DNA of 64,000 nucleotides from Gammaproteobacteria bacterium (GTDB lineage Bacteria; Pseudomonadota; Gammaproteobacteria; SZUA-152). Made by a program: the position numbers and the translations under genes. Within the stretch, counting starts at the first letter, position 1. Each line of letters begins with the position of its first letter. The stretch spans positions 43,759 to 107,758 of the forward strand of contig JAKIUN010000003.1 of the NCBI GenBank assembly GCA_021647505.1, written 5' to 3'. The notes beneath the pieces were generated by a model. That model did not search any database. It saw only the letters and a list, made by a program, of their open reading frames with translations, and was not told the DNA's origin. Below are positions 16,844 through 25,354 of the stretch, one piece after another.

Positions 16844-17260
16844 TCAATGCCAATTTTTTACTATACGATCTGAAAAAATAGCTGTTTTAGTACCTTTATG
16901 TAGATATTCAATTACACCAACAAGTTTCTTTGGAATAATCAATGTTAATTGGCATCTGAGTTGGTAGTGAGACTGAGTAGTTCATTGTGTATGACATTAA
17001 CTTTAATTTTAGATCTTCACAAAGTAGATAAGCATTCTTAAACTCCTCTTTTTTAGTGAAATCTCCAGACTCACCATCTCGATCTCACAGTTATCAAAAA
17101 TGGAATGTACTACTACTTCTTTATCTTCGATTGTATAGAAAATGGAAAACGTCGAACCACACAACCCTGGAAGTAAGAATAATAAATTCTGTACATTATC
17201 GGATCGAAAGAAAAGCAAGTGATTAATATTTAATCCCTCCGTCCCCTTTGCCATGCACAT
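16844..17260 (-). pseudogene. Frameshifted gene of unknown function behind fic
   Basis: The track shows only an 83-aa piece starting at ATG 17260 (MCMAKGTEGLNINHLLFF), two bases after the fic stop. Reading across frames gives a longer coherent protein: ..VVVHSIFDNCEIE, then DGESGDFTKKEEFKNAYLL and LMSYTMNYSVSLPTQMP in a second frame, then IIPKKLVGVIEYLHKGTKTA and a stop at 16844 in a third. Two frameshifts (near 17075 and 16940) are needed, giving about 135 aa. I do not recognise the family. Its position right after fic and similar AT-richness suggest both arrived together. Confidence 0.5.
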
Positions 17261-17262
17261 TA

Positions 17263-18612
17263 TTATAAAGATTCAAGGTTTTGTTTGAGATTAGCAGTTG
17301 GTGTAAATGAAAATGCCTTCCCAATTTTTGTTTTATTTAGAACCCCCATTTTAACTAACTTAAGCAAATCAGTTCTGGCAGTATCATAAGTTACATTATG
17401 CGCACCTCTATGACTTTCAACATAAAATACTGCATCAGGATTTTTTAAGGCTCTATTTATTAGTGCAATTTGCCGATAATTAAGTAATTTATTTAAGCGA
17501 GGAGACTTTCTTACTATATGTTCAACAGTTTTTATTTCTTTAGATTTATTCTCTAAATAAATTAGTAAGTCTTTTGTTGCTTGGTTAATGACGTTTAATT
17601 GATGAACAATAAAGTAGGTTACATCATTATCATCTGTTTCTGTATGTAGATAGGCTCGTGTATATTTGGCGGGGGCAGACTTTAGTATTTTAGAAATAGA
17701 AATAAATTCCATGGTCCAGTACCCTTGTTTTAGCATAGACCAATAAAATAATGCCCGTGCTGTTCTACCGTTACCATCTTCAAATGGATGGTCATATGCA
17801 AGTAGGAAATGCAATATTATTGCACGAATAACAGGGTGTAAAAATTCTGTGTGATGGGTAGCATTCGCAAAGTTACAAATATTTTCTATTCTGTTTTGTA
17901 GTTCTTTTGCTTTTGGGGGGATGTGAATTATAGTTGCATCACGGTCATCACCCACATATATATCATCTGATACGCGCAGCCTGCCTACTGTGTCTGGATC
18001 GTCCATTGTGTTATTGCTTAGAATTCTATGTAATTCATATATAAGTTCAGGCGTAAGTGACTCATTGGATATGTCCTTTATATATTCCATTGCATGATAA
18101 TTATTAAGGATCATTGTTTCAGACTTATCACGTGGCTTACATTTTTGCCTAAGCATTTCTTTGGCTACTTTTCTAGTTGTTGCTGCACCTTCAAGCTGAC
18201 TTGATGTTATTGACTCTTCAATTAATGAATTTATAAGATAAGTATCTCGTGTATTTGGGTTGGCTATTTGTTCCGTTGTTTTTAACTCTCCACCCCCATG
18301 TACATCTATTTCATGTAATAACCGACGTACTGTATCAGGCTCGCCAAAAACGAAAGAATTACCATCTTTATCTGAATGTGGAATATTTTTGTAAAGTGCT
18401 TTACGTGCAATTTTTATAGCTAACCACCATTCTTCAGGATTTGACATTGCTGAAGGGAGTTTTAAGTGCCTTAATTTGTCCCAGTGGTAGTACTTCCCTT
18501 TGGGGTCAGGTTTTATACCAGATGAGAATATTTCGCCTAGTTTCTCAGGGGTGTGTTTGATTATATAGTCAATCGAGCTTTGAAAGCTGGGCGGGGAAGC
18601 TGGGATTTTCAC
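17263..18612 (-). CDS. Fic family protein with inhibitory helix and C-terminal winged helix
   Basis: Likely AMPylates (or otherwise modifies) a target protein. The track starts at ATG 18654, but the first 14 codons are just the palindrome at 18611-18649; the family N-terminus KIPASPPSF begins at GTG 18612, which I choose (449 aa). The catalytic motif is HPFEDGNGRTARALF, a perfect HxFxxGNGRxxR. SSQLEGAATT upstream fits the (S/T)xxxE(G/N) auto-inhibitory helix of class II Fic proteins. The C-terminus (NVTYDTARTDLLKLVKMGVL) looks like a winged helix, so the protein may bind the repeats at its own start. AT-rich; inserted between mutY and yggX. Confidence 0.9.
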   Translation of the reverse strand: MKIPASPPSFQSSIDYIIKHTPEKLGEIFSSGIKPDPKGKYYHWDKLRHLKLPSAMSNPEEWWLAIKIARKALYKNIPHSDKDGNSFVFGEPDTVRRLLHEIDVHGGGELKTTEQIANPNTRDTYLINSLIEESITSSQLEGAATTRKVAKEMLRQKCKPRDKSETMILNNYHAMEYIKDISNESLTPELIYELHRILSNNTMDDPDTVGRLRVSDDIYVGDDRDATIIHIPPKAKELQNRIENICNFANATHHTEFLHPVIRAIILHFLLAYDHPFEDGNGRTARALFYWSMLKQGYWTMEFISISKILKSAPAKYTRAYLHTETDDNDVTYFIVHQLNVINQATKDLLIYLENKSKEIKTVEHIVRKSPRLNKLLNYRQIALINRALKNPDAVFYVESHRGAHNVTYDTARTDLLKLVKMGVLNKTKIGKAFSFTPTANLKQNLESL

Positions 18613-18649
18613 ACTTATTACCAATAAATTATTTATTGGTAATAAGTGT
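18611..18649. promoter_or_regulatory. 39-bp perfect palindrome over the fic start
   Basis: Two 19-base arms, starting acacttattaccaataaat, flank a single base. The right half covers the region just upstream of fic and the left end touches its GTG codon. Such a site would let a bound protein block transcription or translation of fic. Confidence 0.75.
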
Positions 18650-18683
18650 AGCATCTAAAAATGCAATTTACTACCAAATTGAC

Positions 18684-18705
18684 ATTAATTGGTAGTAAAT
18701 TGGTA
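18684..18705. repeat. Operator-like direct repeat 1 upstream of fic
   Basis: A 22-base unit containing taattggtagtaaattggta recurs exactly at 18730-18751. The ttggta core is the same as in the palindrome at 18611-18649, so all three are probably bound by one protein. Confidence 0.7.
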
Positions 18706-18729
18706 TTAAGGACTAAATACCAAATCGGT

Positions 18730-18751
18730 ATTAATTGGTAGTAAATTGGTA
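18730..18751. repeat. Operator-like direct repeat 2 upstream of fic
   Basis: Identical 22-base copy of 18684-18705, offset by 46 bp, a little over four helical turns. Further partial taccaa/ttggta elements lie between the two copies. Confidence 0.7.
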
Positions 18752-18960
18752 GTTGTCAAGTCTTTATCTTGCTGATTTATATGATGTTATTAATTTATGG
18801 TAAATAATCTAACAGTTGTATTGAACTGACGTCCGCAATCTACCTACTTATGCGGACGCCGGTATAAGTCCGCAGGCACTGTTTTCTTATCGCCAGGTAC
18901 CCCCATACTAATCAGGATATTTCCCGGAAACAAGGCAACAGCATGTCAGGCACACCTACC

Positions 18961-20010
18961 TTATAGCGCGAATTCTGGAAGGCGGCCGAGGAGTTTAGCG
19001 ACGGGAGCGGGCAACCCGCCGGGGGCGGTGTCCTGAGGGTGGTGCCACAGCCAGCTGTTGTCACGCACGGCATGGGTGGAGACGAGATGGGCGTGCACCG
19101 GAGTGATGTGGAGATGAAAGTGGCTGAAGGTGTGGCGCAATGACGGCCAATGAGCGGCCTCTTCCACTTGCAACCCCCATTGCTCGCGGCCGGCTTCGGT
19201 GACGTTGCTGCCGGCAGGCAGTTCCGGCAGGCTGAGCAGTCCGCCCCAGATGCCGGTGGGCGGGCGGCGCTGAAGCAATATCCGGCCTTCGCTGTCTTGC
19301 AGCAGGAGCATCACTGTTTCGCGTACCGGCAGGGTTTTCTTCGGCTTGCGGCCGGGGAAGTCGGTCTGTCGGCCTTCGATGCGGGCACGGCAGGCGACGG
19401 CCAACGGACATCTGTTGCAGCCTGGCCGGCTGTGGGTGCAGACGGTGGCGCCGAGATCCATCATGGCTTGGTTGAAGTCAGCACTGCGCTGGTGCGGTGT
19501 CAGTCGTTCGGCGTGATCCCACAGTGCACTGAGCACGGCGCTTTTTCCCGGCCAACCTTCCAGTGCATAGTAGCGTGACAGCACCCGCTTGCAGTTGCCA
19601 TCGAGGATGGCGTGGTGCTGATTCAGGGCCAGTGACAGGATAGCGCCAGCGGTGGAGCGGCCGATACCGGGCAAGGCTTGTACCTGCTTGATGTCTTCGG
19701 GGAAGTGGCCACCGTGTTCGTTGCGCACGATCTGTGCCGCGCGGTGCAGATTGCGTGCGCGGGCGTAGTAGCCAAGCCCGGACCAGTGTAAGAGCACGGT
19801 GTCCAGATCCGCCACCGCCAGTGTCTCAATGTCGGGGAAGCTGGTTATGAAGTGCTCGAAATAGGGGATCACCGTGGCCACCTGGGTCTGCTGTAGCATG
19901 ATTTCCGAGACCCACACGCGATAGGGCGTGATCTCACGCTGCCAGGGCAGGTCGTGGCGGCCGTGGTGGCTGAACCAGTCCAGCAGGTGGCGGGCGAAGT
20001 TGCCGCCCAT
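18961..20010 (-). CDS. mutY: Adenine DNA glycosylase
   Basis: Removes adenine mispaired with 8-oxoguanine. 349 aa, the usual length. LPWQ at the N-terminus, VSEIMLQQTQVATVIPYF with the catalytic Glu, the helix-hairpin-helix LPGIGRSTAGAI with catalytic Asp in ILDGNCKRV, and the [4Fe-4S] loop C-x6-C-x2-C-x5-C (CTHSRPGCNRCPLAVAC) are present, then a NUDIX-like 8-oxoG recognition domain (ILLQRRPPTGIWGGLLSLPE). The start ATG overlaps the asmA stop (TGATG), so the two are translationally coupled. Confidence 0.96.
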   Translation of the reverse strand: MGGNFARHLLDWFSHHGRHDLPWQREITPYRVWVSEIMLQQTQVATVIPYFEHFITSFPDIETLAVADLDTVLLHWSGLGYYARARNLHRAAQIVRNEHGGHFPEDIKQVQALPGIGRSTAGAILSLALNQHHAILDGNCKRVLSRYYALEGWPGKSAVLSALWDHAERLTPHQRSADFNQAMMDLGATVCTHSRPGCNRCPLAVACRARIEGRQTDFPGRKPKKTLPVRETVMLLLQDSEGRILLQRRPPTGIWGGLLSLPELPAGSNVTEAGREQWGLQVEEAAHWPSLRHTFSHFHLHITPVHAHLVSTHAVRDNSWLWHHPQDTAPGGLPAPVAKLLGRLPEFAL

Positions 20011-22364
20011 CAGCGGAATAGGCCCTTGAGCGCCTTGTCGGCTTCCTCTTTCAGCTTTTCCTTGGCCTTTTCACGTTCCTTGACCACCGCCTTGTCGGTC
20101 TTCTCCTTGAGCTTTTTCTTCTGCTGATCCAACTTTTGCTTGGCCTTGGCGTTCATCACCGACTTGAGATCCAGGTTGATTTTGGGATCGGCGAAGGGCC
20201 CCTTGATGCGGATGGGGATGGGCAGACCCCTGAGTTGTTCCAGATCTTTGCCGGCCTGGCCGGTGGCGGTGTTGACGATGGTACTGACGAGCCGGTAGTC
20301 GAGGCGCTCCTTCGGCAGATCCACCGTGCCTTCGCCGCTGATGCGCAGTAGTGGCGTCTTGGCGGACAGATCCTTGTTGGTCACCACGCCATCGGCGATA
20401 GACACGCTGGCTGTGATCTCGGCGAAATCGGTTCGTTTCAGTTCCTCGGGAGGTGCCGGCTTGCCCTTTAGCTTGGCCTGGGCGCTGCGTAACATGTGAC
20501 CAATATTGATGCCTGTGACAGAACCGTCGAGGAATTGCATCTGTGCGCTGCCGTTGAGGGTCTTCATCATCGCTTCGGGCTCACTGCCCAAGGTGGTGAT
20601 CTTGGCCTGCAGATTGGCGGTGCCGGAGATAGGGTCATCACCATTAACGTCTTTCAGCAGCGGGCCGGCCTGCACATTTTTGATGACTTCGTCGAGACTG
20701 ATTTTTGGCGTGTCGCTGCGTACATCCATGCGGATGTCGCCGGCATAACTGCCGCCGTAGAGATTGGCCTGTAGCGGGTGCAGGCGTAGCTGGCCGCCCT
20801 TGGCCTTGAGTACTAGCAGGATGTCGGCCAGTTGTGCATTGGCGGCCTTGAGCTTGCCGATGGTGATGCGGCCATCCACGTCCAGCGCGCGCAGGGGCTC
20901 CAGCGGCAGACCGGCGGCCTCTACGGCGGCTCCGGCGGGCACGGGCACGGGCGGGGTGTCGGGCTTTGGCGGCAGGTAGCGATCCACGTCAATGCCATCG
21001 ATGGCGAGATTGAAGCGGATGGCGGGCTGCGCGAAGTTGCTCACGGTGGCGTTGCCGGTGAGCTGTGTATCGTCGGCGGCCAGGCTGAGCTCTTGTAGTT
21101 CGATGGCGTCCAGCGAACCATCGAAGGTCAGGGAGAGACTGGCCTTATTGAGTACCTGTGGGTCGCTGGTTTCCGGTAGCTCGATATTGGCGCTGCCAGC
21201 CAGCTGACGGGGTGAGAACTCCGCGATACTGAGTTGACCGTGGGCCTGCGGGGCGTCGATGATCTGCGTGGCTTCGATATTGCTGTCGATTTGCAGACCA
21301 GCGGCCTTGATCTGTAAGGTTTTGACCGTTGCTGTTTGTTTATCTATGCTCCATAAAGCCTCCATTGAGAGTGAGGACTCACTTATAAGCTGGCTGGGGA
21401 GGTCGGCTGGTAGCAGACTGGCGAGGGCCTGAGGGTCGCTGATGTCGATGCGGATGCGGGCGTCGCCGTTCTGCCACTGCTCAAGACGTATATCACCGCG
21501 CAGCTCCGTGCCGAGGACATCGATTTGCAGATCGGAAATAGTGGCCTGCTGCGTGCCGAGGTTGGCCGCGACTTCGGCACCGAGGCGCAGGCTCAGCGGG
21601 CTGACCGGCAGGGTCTCGCCCTGGCTGTCGATGGTCAGCTGCAGGCCGCTGAGCTGGAGCTGTTGTAAGGCGTCGTCGATATCAACACGGGTGGAGAACT
21701 CAATGTGGTTGCGCAGCGCGGGTTCGCGGGTTTCTACGTCCAGTGAGAGGTGGATATCTACGGGTTCGCCCAGGGCCAGGGCGCCGGTCTGTAGCTGCAG
21801 ATTGTCGATGGTTATGTGCTGACCGCCTTGCTGGTCGTCCCAGACGATACGGGCATCACTCAGTTCGATGCCACCGATGGCTAGCGCCGCCAGCGGTGGT
21901 GGGGCGGGTTCATTCGTCGATGGGATTTTCTCCGCCGGGGCTTCGGTAGCTTCCGCGGGTTGGCCGATGAGGTCATCCCAGTTGCTGCTGCCATCGGCGT
22001 GGCGCGCCAGATTCAGCTGTAGGCCGTGCAGCAGGATGGTCTTCATCTCCAGCTGGCGTTTAAACAACGGCAGCAGCTTGACCTTGATGTCCACGGCCTT
22101 GACCTGTGCCATGGGCTGGTCGCCAAATCCCGCTGCGTTGCCCAGCCGGGTTTGGCCCAGAGACAGGCCTAGCCAGGGGAACACGGAAAGCTCCAGGTTG
22201 CCAGTGATATTCAGCTCGCGGCCGGTGGCATCGTGTACCGCCGTGGTGATGTCGTCTTTATAGTCATTGGGGTCGACGAACAGCAGTATGCTGATCAGTG
22301 TGAAGATAATGAGCAGTACGGCGGCGCTCAGGGTATAAAGGGTGATCTTGAGAAATTTGGGCAT
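20010..22364 (-). CDS. AsmA family protein
   Basis: 784 aa from ATG 22364 (MPKFLKITLYTLSAAVLL); the track start is 29 codons upstream without signal features. One N-terminal membrane helix anchors a large periplasmic beta-rich domain typical of AsmA-like proteins, which help move phospholipids or control outer-membrane assembly. DPNDYKDDITTAVHDATGREL is the family's opening motif, and VDLPKERLDYRLV and IPIRIKGPFADPKINLDL lie near the C-terminus. The end is a Lys/Glu-rich helix. mutY follows with overlapping stop/start. Confidence 0.9.
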   Translation of the reverse strand: MPKFLKITLYTLSAAVLLIIFTLISILLFVDPNDYKDDITTAVHDATGRELNITGNLELSVFPWLGLSLGQTRLGNAAGFGDQPMAQVKAVDIKVKLLPLFKRQLEMKTILLHGLQLNLARHADGSSNWDDLIGQPAEATEAPAEKIPSTNEPAPPPLAALAIGGIELSDARIVWDDQQGGQHITIDNLQLQTGALALGEPVDIHLSLDVETREPALRNHIEFSTRVDIDDALQQLQLSGLQLTIDSQGETLPVSPLSLRLGAEVAANLGTQQATISDLQIDVLGTELRGDIRLEQWQNGDARIRIDISDPQALASLLPADLPSQLISESSLSMEALWSIDKQTATVKTLQIKAAGLQIDSNIEATQIIDAPQAHGQLSIAEFSPRQLAGSANIELPETSDPQVLNKASLSLTFDGSLDAIELQELSLAADDTQLTGNATVSNFAQPAIRFNLAIDGIDVDRYLPPKPDTPPVPVPAGAAVEAAGLPLEPLRALDVDGRITIGKLKAANAQLADILLVLKAKGGQLRLHPLQANLYGGSYAGDIRMDVRSDTPKISLDEVIKNVQAGPLLKDVNGDDPISGTANLQAKITTLGSEPEAMMKTLNGSAQMQFLDGSVTGINIGHMLRSAQAKLKGKPAPPEELKRTDFAEITASVSIADGVVTNKDLSAKTPLLRISGEGTVDLPKERLDYRLVSTIVNTATGQAGKDLEQLRGLPIPIRIKGPFADPKINLDLKSVMNAKAKQKLDQQKKKLKEKTDKAVVKEREKAKEKLKEEADKALKGLFR

Positions 22365-22601
22365 GAGAGACTCGCGGGTTGTGCAGTTGCCGCTAGCGTA
22401 ACGCATGGCGTGGTTGATTTCGATTCGCTGCGGGCGCTGAAATCGAACCACAGGCCAAATGAATTAGCCAGATAATATGTTCGATACGAAATTACCTGGA
22501 TTCAGCCAAGGGATAATCCTGGTGTCGGTGTCCGGCCCGGCTCTAGAGCTACCTCTCCAAAAGTGGCTCAAATTGGCTCTCATAAAGCGCTGATGAACTC
22601 T

Positions 22602-22817
22602 TCATTGACAAAATAGCTTTTCAAGCGGCGCCACATCTGGCGCGTCACCTTTGGCAGCACGCTGTAAAATACTCGGCACAGGAAGGGGTTCACGAAAACG
22701 GACGGGGCGGGAAACCCAAGTCGCAATAGGCCCGCTCGGTATGAATTGAGTGTGCAGATGACGCATCAGATTGCTCATTTCCGCCAGCAGCTTTTTGCCC
22801 GATATTTGGGTTGACAT
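22602..22817 (-). CDS. Small ORF of unknown function (doubtful)
   Basis: 71 codons (MSTQISGKKLLAEMSNLM...). No family recognised, no clear ribosome binding site, and the surrounding 580 bp (22365-23031) holds nothing else I can support. It could be a real small gene, a relic, or chance. Confidence 0.25.
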   Translation of the reverse strand: MSTQISGKKLLAEMSNLMRHLHTQFIPSGPIATWVSRPVRFREPLPVPSILQRAAKGDAPDVAPLEKLFCQ

Positions 22818-23031
22818 AATAGTGAATTACACATAGGGTGAAACCAATAATCTACGCCTGAATTTCATGGAATAATTAAGATATCAGGGCAAATGGACGT
22901 ATTTTTATGTGATTTTCGAGTGTTTTTGCCTGATTTTTGGTTGAACACTGCAGGAAAGCAGGGCGATTATGCTTGCTACCAATTAAGTTACCTTCAAAAG
23001 GTTTATCAGTAACCCTGCTGTTATAGTGCTA

Positions 23032-23685
23032 TTATAGCATCAAGCCATAAATGATGGTAATTCCAATGGTGTAAGCAGCGAGAATGAATACATTGATCGG
23101 GTTTCCAGAAAGTTTTGGTGTTTTTATCTGGGATACGTTTAAGGCTGCGAGAGAGACTCCACTAGCATAGAGAATGACAGAAAAAATACTCTGGCTAAAT
23201 AGACCTTCAAACAAAAAGATGAAAACTAGGATAATATTGTTGTTATCCAAAGCTAGTCCCGTGTATTTGCTTCCACCAGCAAGACCAAAAGTACTGAAGT
23301 AACTCAGTCGTAATGCACTTGCGGCAAGCATTACAAATGCACCCGGCAAGTAGATAAGTTCAAAATTACCATAGCTCATGAGCAGAATAGCAGGTGCAAC
23401 ACCGTAGCTGACAATATCAATTAATACATCGAGTTGCCCTCCAAATATGCGGTCATTTCCAGTGCGCCCTTTCATTCTACGGGCAATGAGGCCGTCGGCC
23501 CAATCAAAAGCAACCGCCCAGATCATACCAATCATCGCAGCTGCGTAAAGTCCGGATATACTGTAATAAATAGCGAGAAGGGTGCAGGCTAGCCCGGCTA
23601 GCGAGCAAGTATTAGGCAGATCCTTGGCGTAGGAGAGGATCGAATTTGGTTGTGATTCTTGAGTTTCAGGGGTTTCGATGGTCAT
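23032..23685 (-). CDS. CDP-alcohol phosphatidyltransferase family membrane protein
   Basis: 217 aa with about six hydrophobic segments. The family motif is complete: D-WA-DG-LI-AR followed by G-GQL-D-VLI-D (DWADGLIARR, FGGQLDVLID). Enzymes of this family swap the CMP of a CDP-alcohol for another alcohol, for example in phosphatidylserine or phosphatidylinositol-type synthesis. The closest feel is to phosphatidylserine synthase-like proteins, but the acceptor cannot be told. The gene is divergent from a cytidylyltransferase (92 bp apart) that could make a CDP-alcohol for it. Both are AT-richer than the flanks. Confidence 0.88.
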   Translation of the reverse strand: MTIETPETQESQPNSILSYAKDLPNTCSLAGLACTLLAIYYSISGLYAAAMIGMIWAVAFDWADGLIARRMKGRTGNDRIFGGQLDVLIDIVSYGVAPAILLMSYGNFELIYLPGAFVMLAASALRLSYFSTFGLAGGSKYTGLALDNNNIILVFIFLFEGLFSQSIFSVILYASGVSLAALNVSQIKTPKLSGNPINVFILAAYTIGITIIYGLML

Positions 23686-23777
23686 TGTTTACCTTTATAT
23701 CCAAGTAGGCGTTATAGCTAGAATGCGGCGGCGGTATGTTAACATGTTTGATTTTGTCTAGAGGTGGGAATTTAACA

Positions 23778-24200
23778 ATGCTTGTCTATACGGTTGGAAC
23801 TTGGGACTTACTTCATGTTGGTCATTTGGCGTTACTCAGGCATTGTAAAACATTAGGTAATACGGTCGCAGTTGGGGTCGCCTCGGATGAGGTAGTAGCG
23901 AGTTATAAATTTAAACCTCCTGTCATTCCTCTAGAACAGAGAATAGAAATGCTTAAAGCTTTACGTAGCGTTGATATTGTACGTCCCTATCATGAGCTGG
24001 AATACACGTCAGCATGTAAAGAATTAGATGTAGATATTTTTGTTATTGGAGAGGATTGGGGGAGTAAATCTCATAATATTGAAGTTGAGACTTTTCTAAA
24101 GGAAGCAGGTAAGTCCATTGTTCAGGTTAGCTATCACCCTCAAACTTCATCTACAAAAATAAAAGAAAGCACGATCGCACAACTTTCCATAGCGGTATAA
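23778..24200 (+). CDS. Cytidylyltransferase, glycerol-3-phosphate type
   Basis: 140 aa from ATG 23778, preceded by GAGGTGGG; the track start 14 codons earlier is unlikely. MLVYTVGTWDLLHVGHLALL holds the nucleotidyltransferase HxGH signature, and TSSTKIKES near the end is the ISSTxI-type phosphate loop. TagD-like members make CDP-glycerol from CTP and glycerol-3-phosphate; others make CDP-ethanolamine or activate other polyol phosphates. Substrate inferred only from the fold. Paired with the divergent CDP-alcohol phosphotransferase and followed by an SDR pseudogene. Confidence 0.88.
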   Translation: MLVYTVGTWDLLHVGHLALLRHCKTLGNTVAVGVASDEVVASYKFKPPVIPLEQRIEMLKALRSVDIVRPYHELEYTSACKELDVDIFVIGEDWGSKSHNIEVETFLKEAGKSIVQVSYHPQTSSTKIKESTIAQLSIAV

Positions 24201-24421
24201 AATTCGTCAGTCAGATAGGCATATAAGCATCAAGAGCAGAAAAATAGAAAAATGGGGTCAGACTCGAATTAATTTCTTATGGGTTAATTCTTTCTGTTAG
24301 CTGTTGAAATATACAGTAGTTTGGTTGCGCTTTGAAGGTGAATATAATATAAATCAAAGTGATTCATTTAACCGCGTTACTTTGGCGTCTACCTGTTGTT
24401 ATATATAAGATAGGAAAATTC

Positions 24422-24785
24422 ATGCTCAGGCTTGAAGGCTTGAAGGAAAAATTGCATTAATTACTGGTGCAGCTAGAGGAATTGGTCAAGCTATTGCTGA
24501 ATTATTCTCTGTTGAAGGCGCACAGGTAATCTTGTCTGATATAAATGATGAGATTGGGCAAGAAGTAGCAAACAAAGTTGGTGTAAACTCTAAATACATT
24601 CATCTAGATCAGGTATTGTCGGGATTTCTGTTGCTACAGCATATGCCTCAAGCAAAGCCGCAGTATGAAACCATACAAAATCAGTAGCCCTGTATTGTGC
24701 ACAGAAATCCTATCCCATTCGGTGCAGCTCAATCCATCCTGGTGCAATATTCACACCAATATAGGATGCTATGCTTGATGGGGGA
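24422..24785 (+). pseudogene. Broken short-chain dehydrogenase/reductase (SDR)
   Basis: Starting at ATG 24422 the tandem 8-mer gcttgaag is present twice; removing one copy restores MLRLEGKIALITGAARGIGQ, the Rossmann NAD(P)-binding start (TGxxxGxG). After HLD at about 24608 roughly 75 codons are missing and the frame changes; the DNA then reads [55 protein letters not shown] is the catalytic YxxxK and HPG the usual follow-up. So a duplication, a deletion and two stops inactivate it. It follows the cytidylyltransferase and is as AT-rich at its 5' end. Confidence 0.85.
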
Positions 24786-24814
24786 CTGCGCTTGGTAGTG
24801 CGGTGGCCGGGATG

Positions 24815-25354
24815 TTACTGCTCATTTCCCTTGCCCACGTCTATATCCTGTACCGCTGCCAGTTGCCCGTTTGATGGTGGTTTTGCCACCGGCATACAGC
24901 TGGACAGCGTTAACTGTGGTGGCTCAAAAGAGAAGGTGAAGTTACCCGCCTTGCGCAGCCCGCTGAGCCCCAGAATGTGTCGTGTACGTCCAGGAAATAC
25001 GGCGGCTTCCACATCATGCAGCTCACAATTGTCGCCCAGGCGAATCATGTCGAGGCGATATACGGCAACCCGTTTGCGCTGGCCGTTGGCGAGGATGCCG
25101 ATAAGATTTCTGACGAAGCTGGCCCGGCCCTGTTCCTGCAGCATCGCCAGGCTATGTTCGTTGATAGTGTTATAGCTGGAGCCCGTATCGACAAGAAAAT
25201 CGACCGCCCCAACCCCCATAATCTCACCCTGCACGTAGAATGTTTTGGCACTCTTCTCCGTCATCGGCACGATATGGTCGACAGGTACTGCCGCAGAAGC
25301 ATTACCCGCGACAAACAGCAACAGCCCACATAGCACTCGCCGAACTGGTATCAC
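24815..25354 (-). CDS. Secreted retropepsin-like aspartic protease
   Basis: 179 aa with a signal peptide (LCGLLLFVAGNASAA). VDFLVDTGSSYNTINEHSL carries the DTGS active-site motif, and GLSGLRKAGNFTFSFEPPQLTL the closing strand of the clan AA fold. Probably periplasmic and active as a dimer. It differs from the membrane-anchored relative at 14574 by having a cleavable signal. Two cysteines (DNCELHD, LSSCMP) could form a disulfide. Substrate unknown. The last 25 residues, rich in Gln, Asp and Gly, look disordered. Confidence 0.78.
   Translation of the reverse strand: MIPVRRVLCGLLLFVAGNASAAVPVDHIVPMTEKSAKTFYVQGEIMGVGAVDFLVDTGSSYNTINEHSLAMLQEQGRASFVRNLIGILANGQRKRVAVYRLDMIRLGDNCELHDVEAAVFPGRTRHILGLSGLRKAGNFTFSFEPPQLTLSSCMPVAKPPSNGQLAAVQDIDVGKGNEQ

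Noticed and set aside
18825-18860. gtccgca...tgcggac hairpin as a terminator for mutY
   Set aside because: It lies about 100 bp beyond the mutY stop and no T run follows.
24246-24275. aatggggtcagactcgaattaat, similar to sequences often seen beside REP-associated transposase genes
   Set aside because: Only one short copy, and no such transposase gene nearby.
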